64,000 bases of DNA from Micromonospora sp. MW-13 (GCF_003434305.1 NZ_QKKX01000009.1:744001-808000); one strand, 5' to 3'; shown: positions 9,256 to 18,517, counted from the stretch's first letter. The notes: generated by a model not told the origin, from the sequence alone. Program-made: numbers and translations.

Positions 9256-9963
9256 ATGTTGCTGAGAGTTCGGGTGACCCTGCCGGACCGTCCCGGCACC
9301 CTCGGCCAGGTGGCCCGCACACTCGGCGTCTCCGGTGCCGACATCGTCCAGGTCGTCGTCCTGGAACGGCTCGGCGGGCGGGCGGTCGACGACTTCACCG
9401 TGGTCTGGCCGGGGGTCGCCCGGGTGGAGCGGCTGCTGGCCGGCCTGGCCGCCATCCCCGGGGTCCGGGTCGACGGCGTCTGGCGGGCGATCGGCGCGCC
9501 GACCACCACCGGGCAGGACGCGGAGCTGCTGGCCCAGGTCGCCGGCAACCCGGCCGACGGGCCGGCCACGCTGGTCGACGCCGTGCCCGGGCTGCTCGCC
9601 GCGGACTGGGCGGTGGCCGCGGTGGTCCCGCTGGACTGGGCGTCGCGCACCGGCTCCGGCAGTGGCGACGCCACCGTGGCGCACGCGAGCTGGCGGGCGC
9701 CCGGCCCGCCCGCGCTGCCGGAGGTCACCCCGCTGCGGGCCCGCGCGCTGACCAGCACCGACGGCACCCACTACGCGATCGCGCCGTTCGGTCGGGCCGG
9801 CCTGGTGCTCGTGGTGGCCCGGGACCAGACCGAGATGCTGACCCCCGCCGCGTTCCACTCCACCGAGGTGGACCGCCTCGCCCAGTTGGTCCGGGCCAGC
9901 GCGGTGATCCTCGGCGACCGGCTGGACCTGGTGGGTGCCCCGCCGGTGGTGGCCGGCGGTTGA
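9256..9963 (+). CDS. ACT domain-containing protein
   Basis: A 235-residue protein whose first 75 residues form an ACT domain (VTLPDRPGTLGQVARTLG, then VDDFTVVWP), the small ligand-binding module that usually senses amino acids. The C-terminal half is less clear and may be GAF-like. The start has GGAGGGA at the right distance. It is paralogous to the N-terminus of the next gene, with matching DRPG and VDDF motifs, and may be a stand-alone sensor derived from it. No catalytic motif is visible. Function unknown; a regulatory subunit for the downstream ACT-GNAT enzyme is possible. Confidence 0.75.
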   Translation: MLLRVRVTLPDRPGTLGQVARTLGVSGADIVQVVVLERLGGRAVDDFTVVWPGVARVERLLAGLAAIPGVRVDGVWRAIGAPTTTGQDAELLAQVAGNPADGPATLVDAVPGLLAADWAVAAVVPLDWASRTGSGSGDATVAHASWRAPGPPALPEVTPLRARALTSTDGTHYAIAPFGRAGLVLVVARDQTEMLTPAAFHSTEVDRLAQLVRASAVILGDRLDLVGAPPVVAGG

Positions 9964-10032
9964 GCGACCGGGCCCCGGTGCGGGGCCCGTCGGCCGGTCC
10001 GGGTCCCGACGCGGGACGCGGACCGGCGGAAA

Positions 10033-10069
10033 CAGTACGGACCCGGCCGATGCGGCCGGGTCCGTACTG
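10033..10069 (+). terminator. stem-loop after the ACT gene
   Basis: A perfect 16-bp stem, CAGTACGGACCCGGCC / GGCCGGGTCCGTACTG, with a 5-base loop. No T-tract follows. It lies 70 bases after the stop codon, in the 252-bp gap before the ACT-GNAT gene; partial termination or mRNA stabilisation is likely. Confidence 0.65.
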
Positions 10070-10215
10070 CGCCTGCGCCGGTGGCCGGCCCGCACTCGTG
10101 GCGCCGGTCACGGCCTGTGGCGCGGGTCATGCCGGCGGTTCCCGGGCCGTCACCGCCGGGCAACGGCCCGGCAACAGCGGCCCGGCATCGTCGTGGGCGG
10201 GGAAGGGAGACAACC

Positions 10216-11277
10216 ATGGCGCTGTGGCGGATCCGAGCCACCGTGGACGACCGGCCGGGTTACCTGTCGGTGCTCACGGCGAGCCTCGCGTTGCGCGGGG
10301 TCAACATCCTCACCGTGCAGGTGCACACGACCGAGGTGGGCGCGGTCGACGACTTTCTCGTCGACGCGCCCGACTCGCTCGACGAGGCGGAGCTGGTCGC
10401 GGCCGTGGAACGGGGCCGTGGGCGGGACTGCTGGGTGGCCCGCAGCGAGGCGCGCGGCCTGGCCGACCAGCCCACCCGGGTGCTCGGCCTGGCCACCCGG
10501 CTGGTCCGGGACCCGGGGGCGACGGGGGAGGCGCTGCGCACCCTGCTCGGCGCCGACGAGGTCACCTGGCGACCCACCCCGGTCGGCGGCGGCGTCACCG
10601 GCACCACGATGGCGCTGCCCGACCCGACCGGCGGGTCGTACGAGCTGAACCGGGCCGCGCCGACCTTCACCCCGGCCGAGTACGCCCGGGCGCAGGCGCT
10701 CGCCGAACTCGCTGCGACCGTGGCCCACCGGACCGCCGGCCAGGTCACCCTGGTGCTGCCCGACGGCGCCGAGCTGGTCGTCCGGCCGGCGAGCGCCGAC
10801 GACCTGGCCGGCGTCCTGGAGCTGCACCAGCGGTGCTCGGCTCGGACCCGGCAGCGCCGGTACCTCAGCGGGGCGGCACTGCCCACGCCGGCCCGGTTGC
10901 GCCGGCTGCTGGAGCCGATCCAGGGCCTGACCCTCGTCGTGACCACGATCGGCTCCGGCGGGGCGGCGGAGCCGGTCGTCGCGTTGGCGAACCTGCTCGC
11001 CGAGGGGGACGAGGCCGAGGTGGCACTGCTGGTCCGCGACGACTGGCAGCGGCGGGGACTTGGCTCGGCCCTGCTGCGCCGGCTGGTGGGCCACGCCGAG
11101 CGGGCCGGCCTCGCGGCCCTGCAACTGCACGTCCAGGCGGAGAACGCGCCGATGCTGCGCACGCTGGCCCGGCTCGCCCGGCCGACGGCGGCGGAGCGGG
11201 ACGGCTCCGTGGTCACCGTCACCGTGCCGCTCGCCGCCGCCGCGGTGCCCGGGGTGGTGCCCGTCCAGCGGCGGTGA
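10216..11277 (+). CDS. ACT-GNAT protein, probable amino-acid-regulated protein acetyltransferase
   Basis: A 353-residue fusion. An N-terminal ACT domain (RATVDDRPGYLSVLTASLAL, then VDDFLVDAP, residues 1-75) leads to a middle linker and a C-terminal GNAT domain (about 180-345) with the acetyl-CoA pyrophosphate loop QRRGLGSALL. ACT-GNAT enzymes of Micromonospora (MaKat/AAPatA type) are known lysine acetyltransferases that act on acetyl-CoA synthetase and respond to amino acids such as Cys and Arg; this gene has the same architecture. The ATG has GGGAGA upstream. Orthology and the ligand are inferred. The preceding gene is a partial paralogue lacking the GNAT part. Confidence 0.85.
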   Translation: MALWRIRATVDDRPGYLSVLTASLALRGVNILTVQVHTTEVGAVDDFLVDAPDSLDEAELVAAVERGRGRDCWVARSEARGLADQPTRVLGLATRLVRDPGATGEALRTLLGADEVTWRPTPVGGGVTGTTMALPDPTGGSYELNRAAPTFTPAEYARAQALAELAATVAHRTAGQVTLVLPDGAELVVRPASADDLAGVLELHQRCSARTRQRRYLSGAALPTPARLRRLLEPIQGLTLVVTTIGSGGAAEPVVALANLLAEGDEAEVALLVRDDWQRRGLGSALLRRLVGHAERAGLAALQLHVQAENAPMLRTLARLARPTAAERDGSVVTVTVPLAAAAVPGVVPVQRR

Positions 11278-11389
11278 CCCGGGTCGACTCAGGGGGACCT
11301 GCTCGATCGCGGCCACCCGGTGGCGCTACCGCCGCCGGGTGGGCCCCTGCCGCGCCGGGGGCGTCGGCAGGGGCCCGGCGGGCACCGCG

Positions 11390-12955
11390 TCAGGTGGCGG
11401 GGTAGCTGTTGTAGTCGGGGAAGTTGCCGTAGAGGCGGTTCTCGCCGCCGACCGTGACCGCCTGCACCAGCAGGTCGCCGCCGACGAAGGCGCCCTTCCA
11501 GGAGGCGCCCCGGCCGCCGAACGGCTCGTCCCGGTCGCCGCGCGAGCGCGGTTTGTTGATGCCGACCTTGAACGCCTGGAGGTCGACCGCGATCTTGCCG
11601 GCCAGCTCCTCGTCGTCGCAGGCGAGGCTGGCGACCAGTGCGCCGTTGGAGGCGTTCATCGCGGCCAGCAGCTCGTCGGTGGTGTCCACCACCACGATCG
11701 TGTCGACCGGCCCGAACGGCTCGGCGTGCATCAGCCGGGACCGGCCGGGCGGGGCGAGCAGCACCGACGGGGCGACGTACGCCGAGGTGTCCTGGCCGTC
11801 GAGGAACGGCGCCCCGGCCAGCTTGCCCCGGTGCAGCGGGACGGCGCCGCCGCGGACCGCCTCGTCGACCTTGCGGCGCAGCTCGTCGGCCTTGGCCCCG
11901 CTGATCAGCGGGCCGAAGTCCAGCTCGGGCAGCGGGTCGCCGGCCCGCCAGTTCTCGTCCACCGCGAGTGGATGGCCGAATCGGATCGAGCGGACCACCG
12001 GCAGGTACATGTCGAGGAACTCGTCGACCAGGTCGCGCTGGACCACGAACCGGGGGTACGCGGTGCACCGCTGCTTGCCGTACTCGAAGCCCTTCCTCAG
12101 GTGCCCGCCGAGCAGCTCCCACTGGGAGAACTCCCAGATGCCCCAGGCGTTGAGGCCCTCCTGCTCGATGAAGTGCCGCTTGTCGGAGTCGAGCAGCGCG
12201 GCGGCGACCTTGCCGCCGTTGGACCGCCCGCCGACGAACGCCACCGCGCCGATCTCCGGCGCCCGCACCAGCACCTCGGACAGCTCCTCGCCGCCCCCGG
12301 AGACCAGGGTGGCGGGGAGCCCGGCGCGGCGCATCAGCGCGTGCGCGACGGTGAGGCAGACCGCGCCGCCCTGGGACGGGGTCTTCGCGATCACCGCGTT
12401 CCCGGCGAGTAGCTGCACCAGCTCGGCGTGCACCAGCACGCTCATCGGGTAGTTCCAGCTGGCGATGTTGCTGACCGGGCCGGGCAGCGGCTCCCGGCCG
12501 TCGGCCAGCATCCGGTCGATCTCGGCGACGTACCAGCGGACGCCGTCGAGGGCCCGGTCCACGTCGGCGCAGGCCAGCCGCCAGGGCTTGCCGATCTCCC
12601 AGACCAGCAGCAGGGCGAGCAGGTCACGGTGGGCGGTGAGGGCGTCCAGGGCGTCGGTGACCCGGGCCGTCCGCTCGGCGAGGGGGGTCCGCGCCCAGTC
12701 GCGATGCGCGACGGAGGCGAAGGCGACCGCGGCGCGGGCGGCGTCGGCGTCCAGCCGGGGCAGGTTGACCAGGACCGTGTTGTCGACCGGGGTGCGGACC
12801 GGGTGCGGCACGCCGACCGCCCGCCAGTCGCCCTCGACGAGGTTGCGCAGGGTGGTCACGCCGTCCGCCTCGGGCCCGAAGGCCTCGGGTGTGGCGGCCA
12901 CCGCTCGGGCGAGGGTCTCGGCCCAGGCGGTACCGTCGGCGAGTCGTAGAGCCAT
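11390..12955 (-). CDS. aldehyde dehydrogenase family protein
   Basis: A 521-residue NAD(P)-dependent aldehyde dehydrogenase-fold protein. Seen: NYPMSVLVHAELVQLLAGNA and the cofactor-binding KTPS, FVGGRSNGG, the general-base region EQEGLNAWG, and the catalytic-cysteine motif YGKQRCTAYPR; the C-terminal part has AEPFGPV and KVGINKPRSRGDRDEPFGG. It is slightly longer than usual and diverges around the Glu motif, so the substrate is uncertain. Some relatives are annotated as PaaN-like. ATG 12955 has GAGGAGA nearby. It is monocistronic, with a conserved-looking upstream region. Confidence 0.85.
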   Translation of the reverse strand: MALRLADGTAWAETLARAVAATPEAFGPEADGVTTLRNLVEGDWRAVGVPHPVRTPVDNTVLVNLPRLDADAARAAVAFASVAHRDWARTPLAERTARVTDALDALTAHRDLLALLLVWEIGKPWRLACADVDRALDGVRWYVAEIDRMLADGREPLPGPVSNIASWNYPMSVLVHAELVQLLAGNAVIAKTPSQGGAVCLTVAHALMRRAGLPATLVSGGGEELSEVLVRAPEIGAVAFVGGRSNGGKVAAALLDSDKRHFIEQEGLNAWGIWEFSQWELLGGHLRKGFEYGKQRCTAYPRFVVQRDLVDEFLDMYLPVVRSIRFGHPLAVDENWRAGDPLPELDFGPLISGAKADELRRKVDEAVRGGAVPLHRGKLAGAPFLDGQDTSAYVAPSVLLAPPGRSRLMHAEPFGPVDTIVVVDTTDELLAAMNASNGALVASLACDDEELAGKIAVDLQAFKVGINKPRSRGDRDEPFGGRGASWKGAFVGGDLLVQAVTVGGENRLYGNFPDYNSYPAT

Positions 12956-13294
12956 CGGGTCTCCTCAGGGTGAACCGGGGAGCGGCGGCGTCGATGGCAC
13001 CGCTGGTGGCCGTACTGTGGCGTGCCGGCGGGGCGGCGGCAACAGTACGTTCGTATCTCAGGACGTCAGCCGGCCTCCCGGCCGCCGGCCGCGCGCCAGC
13101 CGGGCCGTGCCGACCGGCCCTGACCAGCGGGTACGCGGCCATGGAATCGGGTCTGATCGATAATGTGATCCCGTTCGGAGTGACGTTGGCCGCTCTTGCG
13201 CCTCGCCCGGATCGATGCCGGGGGCCTGGGCGACCGTGCGGGGCGATCCGGCGCGGCGGGCCCCGGGGCGACCCCGGCACTCACGGGCACGCGG
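12956..13294. other. intergenic region upstream of the aldehyde dehydrogenase
   Basis: No convincing gene. CGTACTGT (13011-13018) and ACAGTACG (13042-13049) form an inverted repeat with centres 31 bp apart, a possible regulator site for the aldehyde dehydrogenase. A small AT-rich patch, TGATCGATAATGTGATC (13154-13170), interrupts the GC-rich sequence; its role is unknown. Confidence 0.35.
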
Positions 13295-13326
13295 ACCGGC
13301 CGCCGGACGGAGGTCCGGCGGCCGGT
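13295..13326 (-). terminator. terminator hairpin of the LPxTG protein gene
   Basis: A perfect 14-bp stem, ACCGGCCGCCGGAC / GTCCGGCGGCCGGT, with loop GGAG, 54 bases after the stop of the minus-strand surface-protein gene. Confidence 0.7.
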
Positions 13327-13379
13327 CGCGGGCGCTGCCCGGAAGCGGTCGGCCGATGGCCGCGGGTGCTGTCCGAGGG

Positions 13380-14156
13380 TCAGCTGGTGAAGGTGATCCG
13401 GTCCCGGCGGCGCCGCAGGACCATCAGGGCGGCACCGCCACCGATCAGCGCGACGCCGGTGAGCGCCATGCCGGTGACGGCCGCGCCGGTCAGCGGCAGG
13501 TCGCCGCCGCCCGTGCCGCCCGACGGGGAGGCGGGGGCGGTCGCCGACTCCGAGGGGGACGCCGAGCCCGACGGCACGGGCGACTCCGTCGCCGACGGGG
13601 AGCCCGACGGCGACGCCGAGGTCGACGGCGACTCCGACGGCTGCGGCGACTCCGGGGTGGACGGGGACGGCGACGGCGAGGGGGACTCGGTCGACGCCTC
13701 GCCGGCGCAGGTGTGGCTCACGTTGAATTTGGTGCCGGTCCCGCTGACCGTGGCGGACCCGCCGACCAGCGTCCACCCCGCCGGGGTGAACAGGTAGGCG
13801 TGGATCTGCCGGGGGGCGCGGCCGCCGGTGGAGTAGAAGAAGTCGGGGTACGCGTCCGAGCCGTCCGGGATCCTGACCGTGACGGCGGCCGTGCCGTCGT
13901 CGAAGGTCAGCGTCAGGCTCTCGAAGCTGCCGGACTCCTTGCCCGGCAGCACGAAGTGCCAGCCGTCGTCGCCGGCCGGGAGGCCGGCGAAGCGCTCGTC
14001 GTCGCAGACCTGGGTGAAGTGGGACGCCGTCTGTCCCTCGTGGGCCGGGTTGAGGCCGATGGTGCTCGACGCCCACGCCGGGGTGGCGAGGGCGAGGGAG
14101 GCCGCGGCAGCGGTCGTGGACAGGGCCGCGCGCGCAAGGCGCCGACGCTGAGGCAT
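13380..14156 (-). CDS. LPxTG-anchored cell-surface protein
   Basis: A 258-residue secreted protein. Residues 1-29 form a signal peptide (MPQRRRLARAAL..., cleavage predicted at AWA-S). A globular domain of about 120 residues follows (no family recognised), then a Ser/Pro/Thr-rich stalk (about 152-210). The C-terminus has the sortase signal LPLTG (220-224), a hydrophobic segment and an RRRR tail. It is therefore expected to be linked to peptidoglycan by a sortase. The start has GGAGGAA. Two Cys in the globular part may form a disulfide. No sortase gene is in the window. Ligand and role unknown. Confidence 0.85.
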   Translation of the reverse strand: MPQRRRLARAALSTTAAAASLALATPAWASSTIGLNPAHEGQTASHFTQVCDDERFAGLPAGDDGWHFVLPGKESGSFESLTLTFDDGTAAVTVRIPDGSDAYPDFFYSTGGRAPRQIHAYLFTPAGWTLVGGSATVSGTGTKFNVSHTCAGEASTESPSPSPSPSTPESPQPSESPSTSASPSGSPSATESPVPSGSASPSESATAPASPSGGTGGGDLPLTGAAVTGMALTGVALIGGGAALMVLRRRRDRITFTS

Positions 14157-14495
14157 GGGGATTCCTCCGGGGAAAGACGAGGGGTCGTCTCATGATCGCA
14201 CGCGGCGGGCCGGCTGCGGGCATCGGGCGAATGGCCTGAGCTGGGGCGACGCGCGTCGAATCCCCCTCTCTGGCGGGAGATTATCGTCACTGGGCGGCGT
14301 GTCGGGGTAACGCTTTCGGCCCCGCCGACGCCGGCCCTGCCGCCGGAACCGGCCAATGATCGACACGGTGTCCCTGACATCGGCGCCTCCCGGTGACCCG
14401 ACACCGCCATGTCACGGACACCGTGTCGATCACGACTCGGTCCTCGGCCCCGGACGGTCGTCGGCGCCGGACGGCCGGGTCGGCGGGACGACGCG
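14157..14495. repeat. intergenic region with a long imperfect palindrome
   Basis: TGATCGACACGGTGTCC (14357-14373) is perfectly complementary to GGACACCGTGTCGATCA (14416-14432). After one mismatch the pairing continues with TGACAT / ATGTCA, giving about 24 bp around a 28-base loop. It lies 60 bases past the stop of the GNAT gene and may terminate that operon. The rest, the 5-prime region of the LPxTG gene, shows only its ribosome site. Confidence 0.6.
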
Positions 14496-15008
14496 TCAGT
14501 CGGGCAGGTCGTCGGCGAGCAGGTCCATCAGCAGGCCGTCGTGCCAGCGGCCGTCCTCGCCGCGCTCGTAGCGGCGCAGCACCCCGACCGGGCGGAAGCC
14601 GACCTTCGCGTACGCGCGGATCGCGGCGGTGTTGGCCGCCGCCGGGTCGATGGTGAACCGGTGGTGGCCGTGGTCGTCGATCAGGTGCCGGGCCAGGGTG
14701 CGGATGGCGTCCCCACCCAACCCGCCACCGCGTACCTCCGGGTCGAGGAAGAGGTCGAAACTGGCGTGCCGGTAGTCGGGATCGCCCTCGGCGTACCACT
14801 GGATGGCGCCGACGACCCGGCCGTCGTGCTCGATCGCGTACACGGTCAGCACGTCGTCGGCCAGGTCGGCGCGTACCGCCCCGGCCAGGTCGTCGCTACC
14901 GCGCCACCAGCGCCGCACCTCGGGCGTGGACCGGATCGCCGCGAGGACCGGCACGTCGGCGTCCGTCGCCGGTCGTAGCGTGACCGCCCTGCCCCGTAGC
15001 ACCGGCAC
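14496..15008 (-). CDS. GNAT family N-acetyltransferase (RimJ/RimL or aminoglycoside 6-prime type)
   Basis: A 170-residue acetyltransferase with the GNAT fold: VTLRPATDADVPVLAAIRST at the N-terminus, a middle sheet with DYRHASFDLFLDPE, and the acetyl-CoA loop GGGLGGDAIR, then NTAAIRAYAKVGFRPVGV. Most similar in layout to AAC(6-prime)-like or RimI-like members; the acceptor is unknown. GTG 15008 (alternative 15002) starts 5 bases after the bsaP stop, so it is the third gene of a bioB-bsaP operon. Whether it has a part in biotin metabolism cannot be told from the sequence. Confidence 0.85.
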   Translation of the reverse strand: MPVLRGRAVTLRPATDADVPVLAAIRSTPEVRRWWRGSDDLAGAVRADLADDVLTVYAIEHDGRVVGAIQWYAEGDPDYRHASFDLFLDPEVRGGGLGGDAIRTLARHLIDDHGHHRFTIDPAAANTAAIRAYAKVGFRPVGVLRRYERGEDGRWHDGLLMDLLADDLPD

Positions 15009-15013
15009 CGGGC

Positions 15014-15205
15014 TCAGCCCCGCAACTCGCCGTGCTCGACGCAGACCGCCGCCCAACCGACCGGCAGCACCTGCACCTTCATCCGCCGCCGGCAGCGCGC
15101 ACAGAACCGGGGCGGCTCCAGATCGCGCGCCGCCCGGCACGCGGCGTGGCTCCCGGTGTCGGCCGGCTCCCCGCACCGGTCGCACCACACCTGCGTCGTG
15201 GTCAT
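15014..15205 (-). CDS. bsaP: biotin synthase auxiliary protein BsaP
   Basis: A 63-residue cysteine-rich protein with [16 protein letters not shown] (8-23), then [12 protein letters not shown] (31-42) and a last Cys at 55. This is the pattern of BsaP, the small actinobacterial protein shown in mycobacteria to be needed by biotin synthase, where it is linked to the auxiliary iron-sulfur cluster. It starts 11 bases after the bioB stop, matching the conserved bioB-bsaP pairing. Two CxxC pairs plus extra Cys are consistent with metal or cluster binding. Confidence rests on motif and context. Confidence 0.85.
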   Translation of the reverse strand: MTTTQVWCDRCGEPADTGSHAACRAARDLEPPRFCARCRRRMKVQVLPVGWAAVCVEHGELRG

Positions 15206-15216
15206 CGGCGTCGGCG

Positions 15217-16212
15217 TCACAGCGTCGCGGAGAGCGCCTTGACCGGCATCTTGAGGTCGTCCAGCAGCGCCAGGTCGTCGGTCGCCGGCCGGCCCAGCGT
15301 GGTCAGGTAGTTGCCGACGATGACCGCGTTGATGCCGCCGAGCAGGCCGTCCCGGGTACCCAGGTCGCCGAGCGTGATCTCCCGGCCACCCGCGTACCGC
15401 AGGATGGTGCGCGGCATGGCCAGCCGGAACGCGGCGATGGCGCGCAGCGCGTCCTTGCCCTCGACCACCGGACGGTCGCCCAGCGGGGTGCCCGGGCGCG
15501 GGTTGAGGAAGTTCAGCGGGACCTCGTGCGGGTCCAGCGCGGCGAGCTGCGCGGCGAACTCCGCGCGCTGCTCCACCGTCTCGCCGAGGCCGAGGATGCC
15601 GCCGCAGCAGACCTCCATGCCGGATTCGCGGACCATCCGCAGCGTCTCCCACCGCTCCTCCCAGGAGTGGGTGGTGACGACGTTCGGGAAGTAGGAGCGG
15701 CAGGTCTCCAGGTTGTGGTTGTAGCGGTGCACGCCCATGTCGACCAGCTCGTCGACCTGCTCCTGGCTCAGCATGCCGAGCGACGCGGCGACCTGGATGT
15801 CGACCTCCGCCCGGATCGCGGCGACGCCCTCGCGCATCTGCTTCATCAGCCGGGCGTCGGGGCCGCGCACGGCGGCCACGATGCAGAACTCGGTCGCCCC
15901 GGTCGCCGCGGTCTGCTTCGCCGCCTCCACCAGGGAGGGGATGTCCAGCCAGACCGAGCGGACCGGCGAGGTGAACAGCCCGGACTGCGAGCAGAAGTGG
16001 CAGTCCTCCGGGCAGCCGCCGGTCTTCAGCGAGACGATGCCCTCGACCTCGACCTCCGGGCCGCACCAGCGCATCCGCACGTCGTGCGCGAGCTGGAGGA
16101 CGGTGGGGAGGTGCTCGTCGGGCAGGTTCAGCACGGCGAGGACACCGGCCTCGTCGAGGCCGACGCCGTTCTCCAGAACCTGGGTCCGGGCCTGGTCGAG
16201 GATCTCTGGCAT
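15217..16212 (-). CDS. bioB: biotin synthase
   Basis: A 331-residue radical SAM enzyme that inserts sulfur into dethiobiotin, the last step of biotin synthesis. The radical SAM cluster motif [12 protein letters not shown] gives Cys67, Cys71 and Cys74. Downstream are [12 protein letters not shown] and the C-terminal [11 protein letters not shown], all characteristic of BioB. The ATG lies 7 bases after TAGGGT (16220-16225) on the minus strand with no ribosome site, so a leaderless message is predicted. It heads the bioB-bsaP-GNAT operon and is divergent from bioF. The 294-bp gap between them shows no operator I can recognise. Confidence 0.95.
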   Translation of the reverse strand: MPEILDQARTQVLENGVGLDEAGVLAVLNLPDEHLPTVLQLAHDVRMRWCGPEVEVEGIVSLKTGGCPEDCHFCSQSGLFTSPVRSVWLDIPSLVEAAKQTAATGATEFCIVAAVRGPDARLMKQMREGVAAIRAEVDIQVAASLGMLSQEQVDELVDMGVHRYNHNLETCRSYFPNVVTTHSWEERWETLRMVRESGMEVCCGGILGLGETVEQRAEFAAQLAALDPHEVPLNFLNPRPGTPLGDRPVVEGKDALRAIAAFRLAMPRTILRYAGGREITLGDLGTRDGLLGGINAVIVGNYLTTLGRPATDDLALLDDLKMPVKALSATL

Positions 16213-16506
16213 GGCTCGTACCCTACAAGGCCACCCCGGCCCGGAGAAACGCCCGAGTTCGCACGTCCGGGCGGCTCCCGCCACCCCCGGCCCGCTGCCG
16301 GGCGACCCCGCGCGCCGACCGCCGCGACCCCGCCCGACCGCCGTACCCGCGCCGCGCGCGGTCCCTGGTGCCACCCCGGTCGGGACCGCCGGTGGTCCCG
16401 CGTGCCGTAGCCGCGCCACGCCGGACCGTGGGCCGCGGGTGGTAACTTCGCCCGGCGTAAGCGGCCGTGGCGGACGGCCGGGACCGGCGGACGTGGGGAG
16501 CGGGGC

Positions 16507-17643
16507 GTGGCGGACTGGCTGGCGGCGCTGCACCGCCGTGCCGAGCTGCGGGCGAAGGCGGGACTGACCCGCCGGCTGCGCCCCCGGGCCGCCGGCGACG
16601 CCGTGGTCGACCTCGCCGGCAACGACTACCTCGGCCTGGCCACCCACCCCGAGGTCACCGCCGCGGCCGGGCGGGCCCTCGCGGCGTACGGGCTGGGCGC
16701 GACCGGCTCCCGGCTGGTGCGCGGGTCCACCGACGTCCACCACGGGCTGGAGGCCGCCCTCGCGGGCTGGCTCGGCGCCGACGCCAGCCTGGTCTTCTCC
16801 TCCGGCTACCTGGCCAACCTCGGCGCGGTCCGGGCGCTGGTGCAGCCGCGTACCCTGCTCGTCTCGGACGCCCACAACCACGCCTCGCTGATCGACGGCT
16901 GCCGGATCTCCGGCGCGCAGACCGTGGTCACCCCGCACGCCGACCCGGCGGCGGTGGCCGCCGCGCTGGCCGCCGCGCCCGGCCGCCCGGCCGTGGTGGT
17001 CACCGAGTCGGTCTTCTCCGTCGACGGCGACCTCGCCCCCCTCGCCGAGCTGCACGCCGTGGCCCGCCGGCACGGCGCCCTGCTGTTGGTCGACGACGCG
17101 CACGCGCTCGGCGTCACCGGCCCGGCCGGCGCGGGCGGGGTGGCCGCCGCCGGGCTCGCCGGCGAGCCGGACGTGGTGGTCACCGCGACCCTGTCCAAGG
17201 CGCTGGGCGGCGCGGGTGGCGTGGTCGCCGGGCCGGCCGAGTTCGTCCGGCACCTGGTGGAGACCGGCCGGACCTTCATCTTCGACACCGCCCTGCCGCC
17301 GGCCGTGGCCGCCGGGGTCCGCGCCGCGCTGGACCTGGCCCGCGCCGGCGACGACCTGCGCGCCGAGCTGGCCGAGCGGGCCGCGGAGACCGTACGCCGG
17401 CTGCGCGCCGCCGGGCTGACCGTCTCCGCGCCGGACGCCGCCGTGGTGTCGGTGACCGCTCCGGGCCCGGAGGCGGCGACCGCCTGGGCCGCCGACTGCG
17501 CCGACCGGGGGGTGGCCGTCGGCTGCTTCCGTCCGCCGTCCACCCCGGACAGCCGGTCCCGGCTGCGGCTGACGATCAGCGCCGGGGTGCCCCGGGCGGA
17601 CTTCGAGCGGGCCCTCGACGTGATCGTGGAGTGCGCCCCGTGA
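16507..17643 (+). CDS. bioF: 8-amino-7-oxononanoate synthase
   Basis: A 378-residue PLP-dependent alpha-oxoamine synthase that condenses pimeloyl thioester with alanine. Seen: [11 protein letters not shown] (38-48), [16 protein letters not shown] (67-82), [14 protein letters not shown] (192-205) with the cofactor-binding Asp and His, and the Schiff-base lysine K231 in TLSKALGG. Length fits the family. GTG start with GGGGAG upstream. It precedes bioD by 108 bp on the same strand. No bioA is present between them or nearby. Confidence 0.93.
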   Translation: MADWLAALHRRAELRAKAGLTRRLRPRAAGDAVVDLAGNDYLGLATHPEVTAAAGRALAAYGLGATGSRLVRGSTDVHHGLEAALAGWLGADASLVFSSGYLANLGAVRALVQPRTLLVSDAHNHASLIDGCRISGAQTVVTPHADPAAVAAALAAAPGRPAVVVTESVFSVDGDLAPLAELHAVARRHGALLLVDDAHALGVTGPAGAGGVAAAGLAGEPDVVVTATLSKALGGAGGVVAGPAEFVRHLVETGRTFIFDTALPPAVAAGVRAALDLARAGDDLRAELAERAAETVRRLRAAGLTVSAPDAAVVSVTAPGPEAATAWAADCADRGVAVGCFRPPSTPDSRSRLRLTISAGVPRADFERALDVIVECAP

Positions 17644-17751
17644 CCGGCCGGCCCGGTCGCGCCGGGGCCGCCGTGGCGGGCGTCGGGACGCCGGGCGCGC
17701 GGGACAGGGCTGGGGCCGGCGTGCCCCGCAGGAACGGGTGGAGGTGACGTC

Positions 17752-18480
17752 GTGAGCGGGGCGTGGACCGGACCGGTGCTGGTCACCGGCACCGACACCG
17801 GGGTCGGTAAGACTGTGGTGACGGCGGCGGTGACGGCCGCCGCGCAGGCCGCCGGCCTGCGGGTCGCCGTGGTCAAGCCCGGCCAGACGGGTACGGCCAC
17901 CGGCGACCCGGGCGACGTCGACTCGGTGACCCGGCTGGCCGCCCCGCTCACCGGCCGGACCCTGGCCAGCTACCCCGACCCGCTCGCCCCGCTCGCCGCC
18001 GCCCGGGTGGCCCGGCTGGAACCGCTGGAGCTGTACGCCGCCGTCGACGCCGTCCGCGAGGAGGCCGACAAGCACGACCTGGTGCTGATCGAGGGGGCCG
18101 GCGGGCTGCTCGTACCGATGGGGCTGCGCCCCTCGGGGGAGCCCTGGACGGTGGCCGACCTGGCGGTGGCGCTGGGCGCCCCCGCCGTGGTGGTGGCCCG
18201 CGCCGGGCTGGGCACCCTCAACCACACCGCGCTGACCCTCGAGGCGCTCGAGCGGCGCGCGGTGCCGGCCGGAGTGGTGATCGGCGCCTGGCCGGCGACC
18301 CCGGAGCTGGTGCACTGGGCGAACCTGACCGACCTGGTGCCCAACCTGTTCGGCGCGTTGCCGGCGGGCGCCGGGGCGATGGACCCGGGGGTGTTCCGCC
18401 GGTCCGCCCCGGGCTGGCTGACCCCGGCGCTGTACGGGGTGCTCGACGACTGGCGCGCCTGGGCCGAGGACAGTAGCTGA
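17752..18480 (+). CDS. bioD: dethiobiotin synthetase
   Basis: A 242-residue ATP-dependent carboxylase-like ligase that closes the ureido ring of dethiobiotin. The P-loop [11 protein letters not shown] (11-21) and VKPGQTG (43-49) with the diaminopelargonate-binding Lys, then [10 protein letters not shown], are diagnostic. GTG start with GGAGGTGACG at good distance. Located 108 bp after bioF and probably co-transcribed with it. Together with bioB on the other strand this covers three of four late biotin steps. Confidence 0.93.
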   Translation: MSGAWTGPVLVTGTDTGVGKTVVTAAVTAAAQAAGLRVAVVKPGQTGTATGDPGDVDSVTRLAAPLTGRTLASYPDPLAPLAAARVARLEPLELYAAVDAVREEADKHDLVLIEGAGGLLVPMGLRPSGEPWTVADLAVALGAPAVVVARAGLGTLNHTALTLEALERRAVPAGVVIGAWPATPELVHWANLTDLVPNLFGALPAGAGAMDPGVFRRSAPGWLTPALYGVLDDWRAWAEDSS

Positions 18481-18517
18481 CCACCGGCCCGGCCACGGTC
18501 CGTCGAGCGGCCACCTG

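Noticed and set aside
16213..16506. BioQ/BirA-type operator between bioB and bioF.
   Set aside because: No TGAAC...GTTCA-like or other convincing palindrome was seen in the gap.
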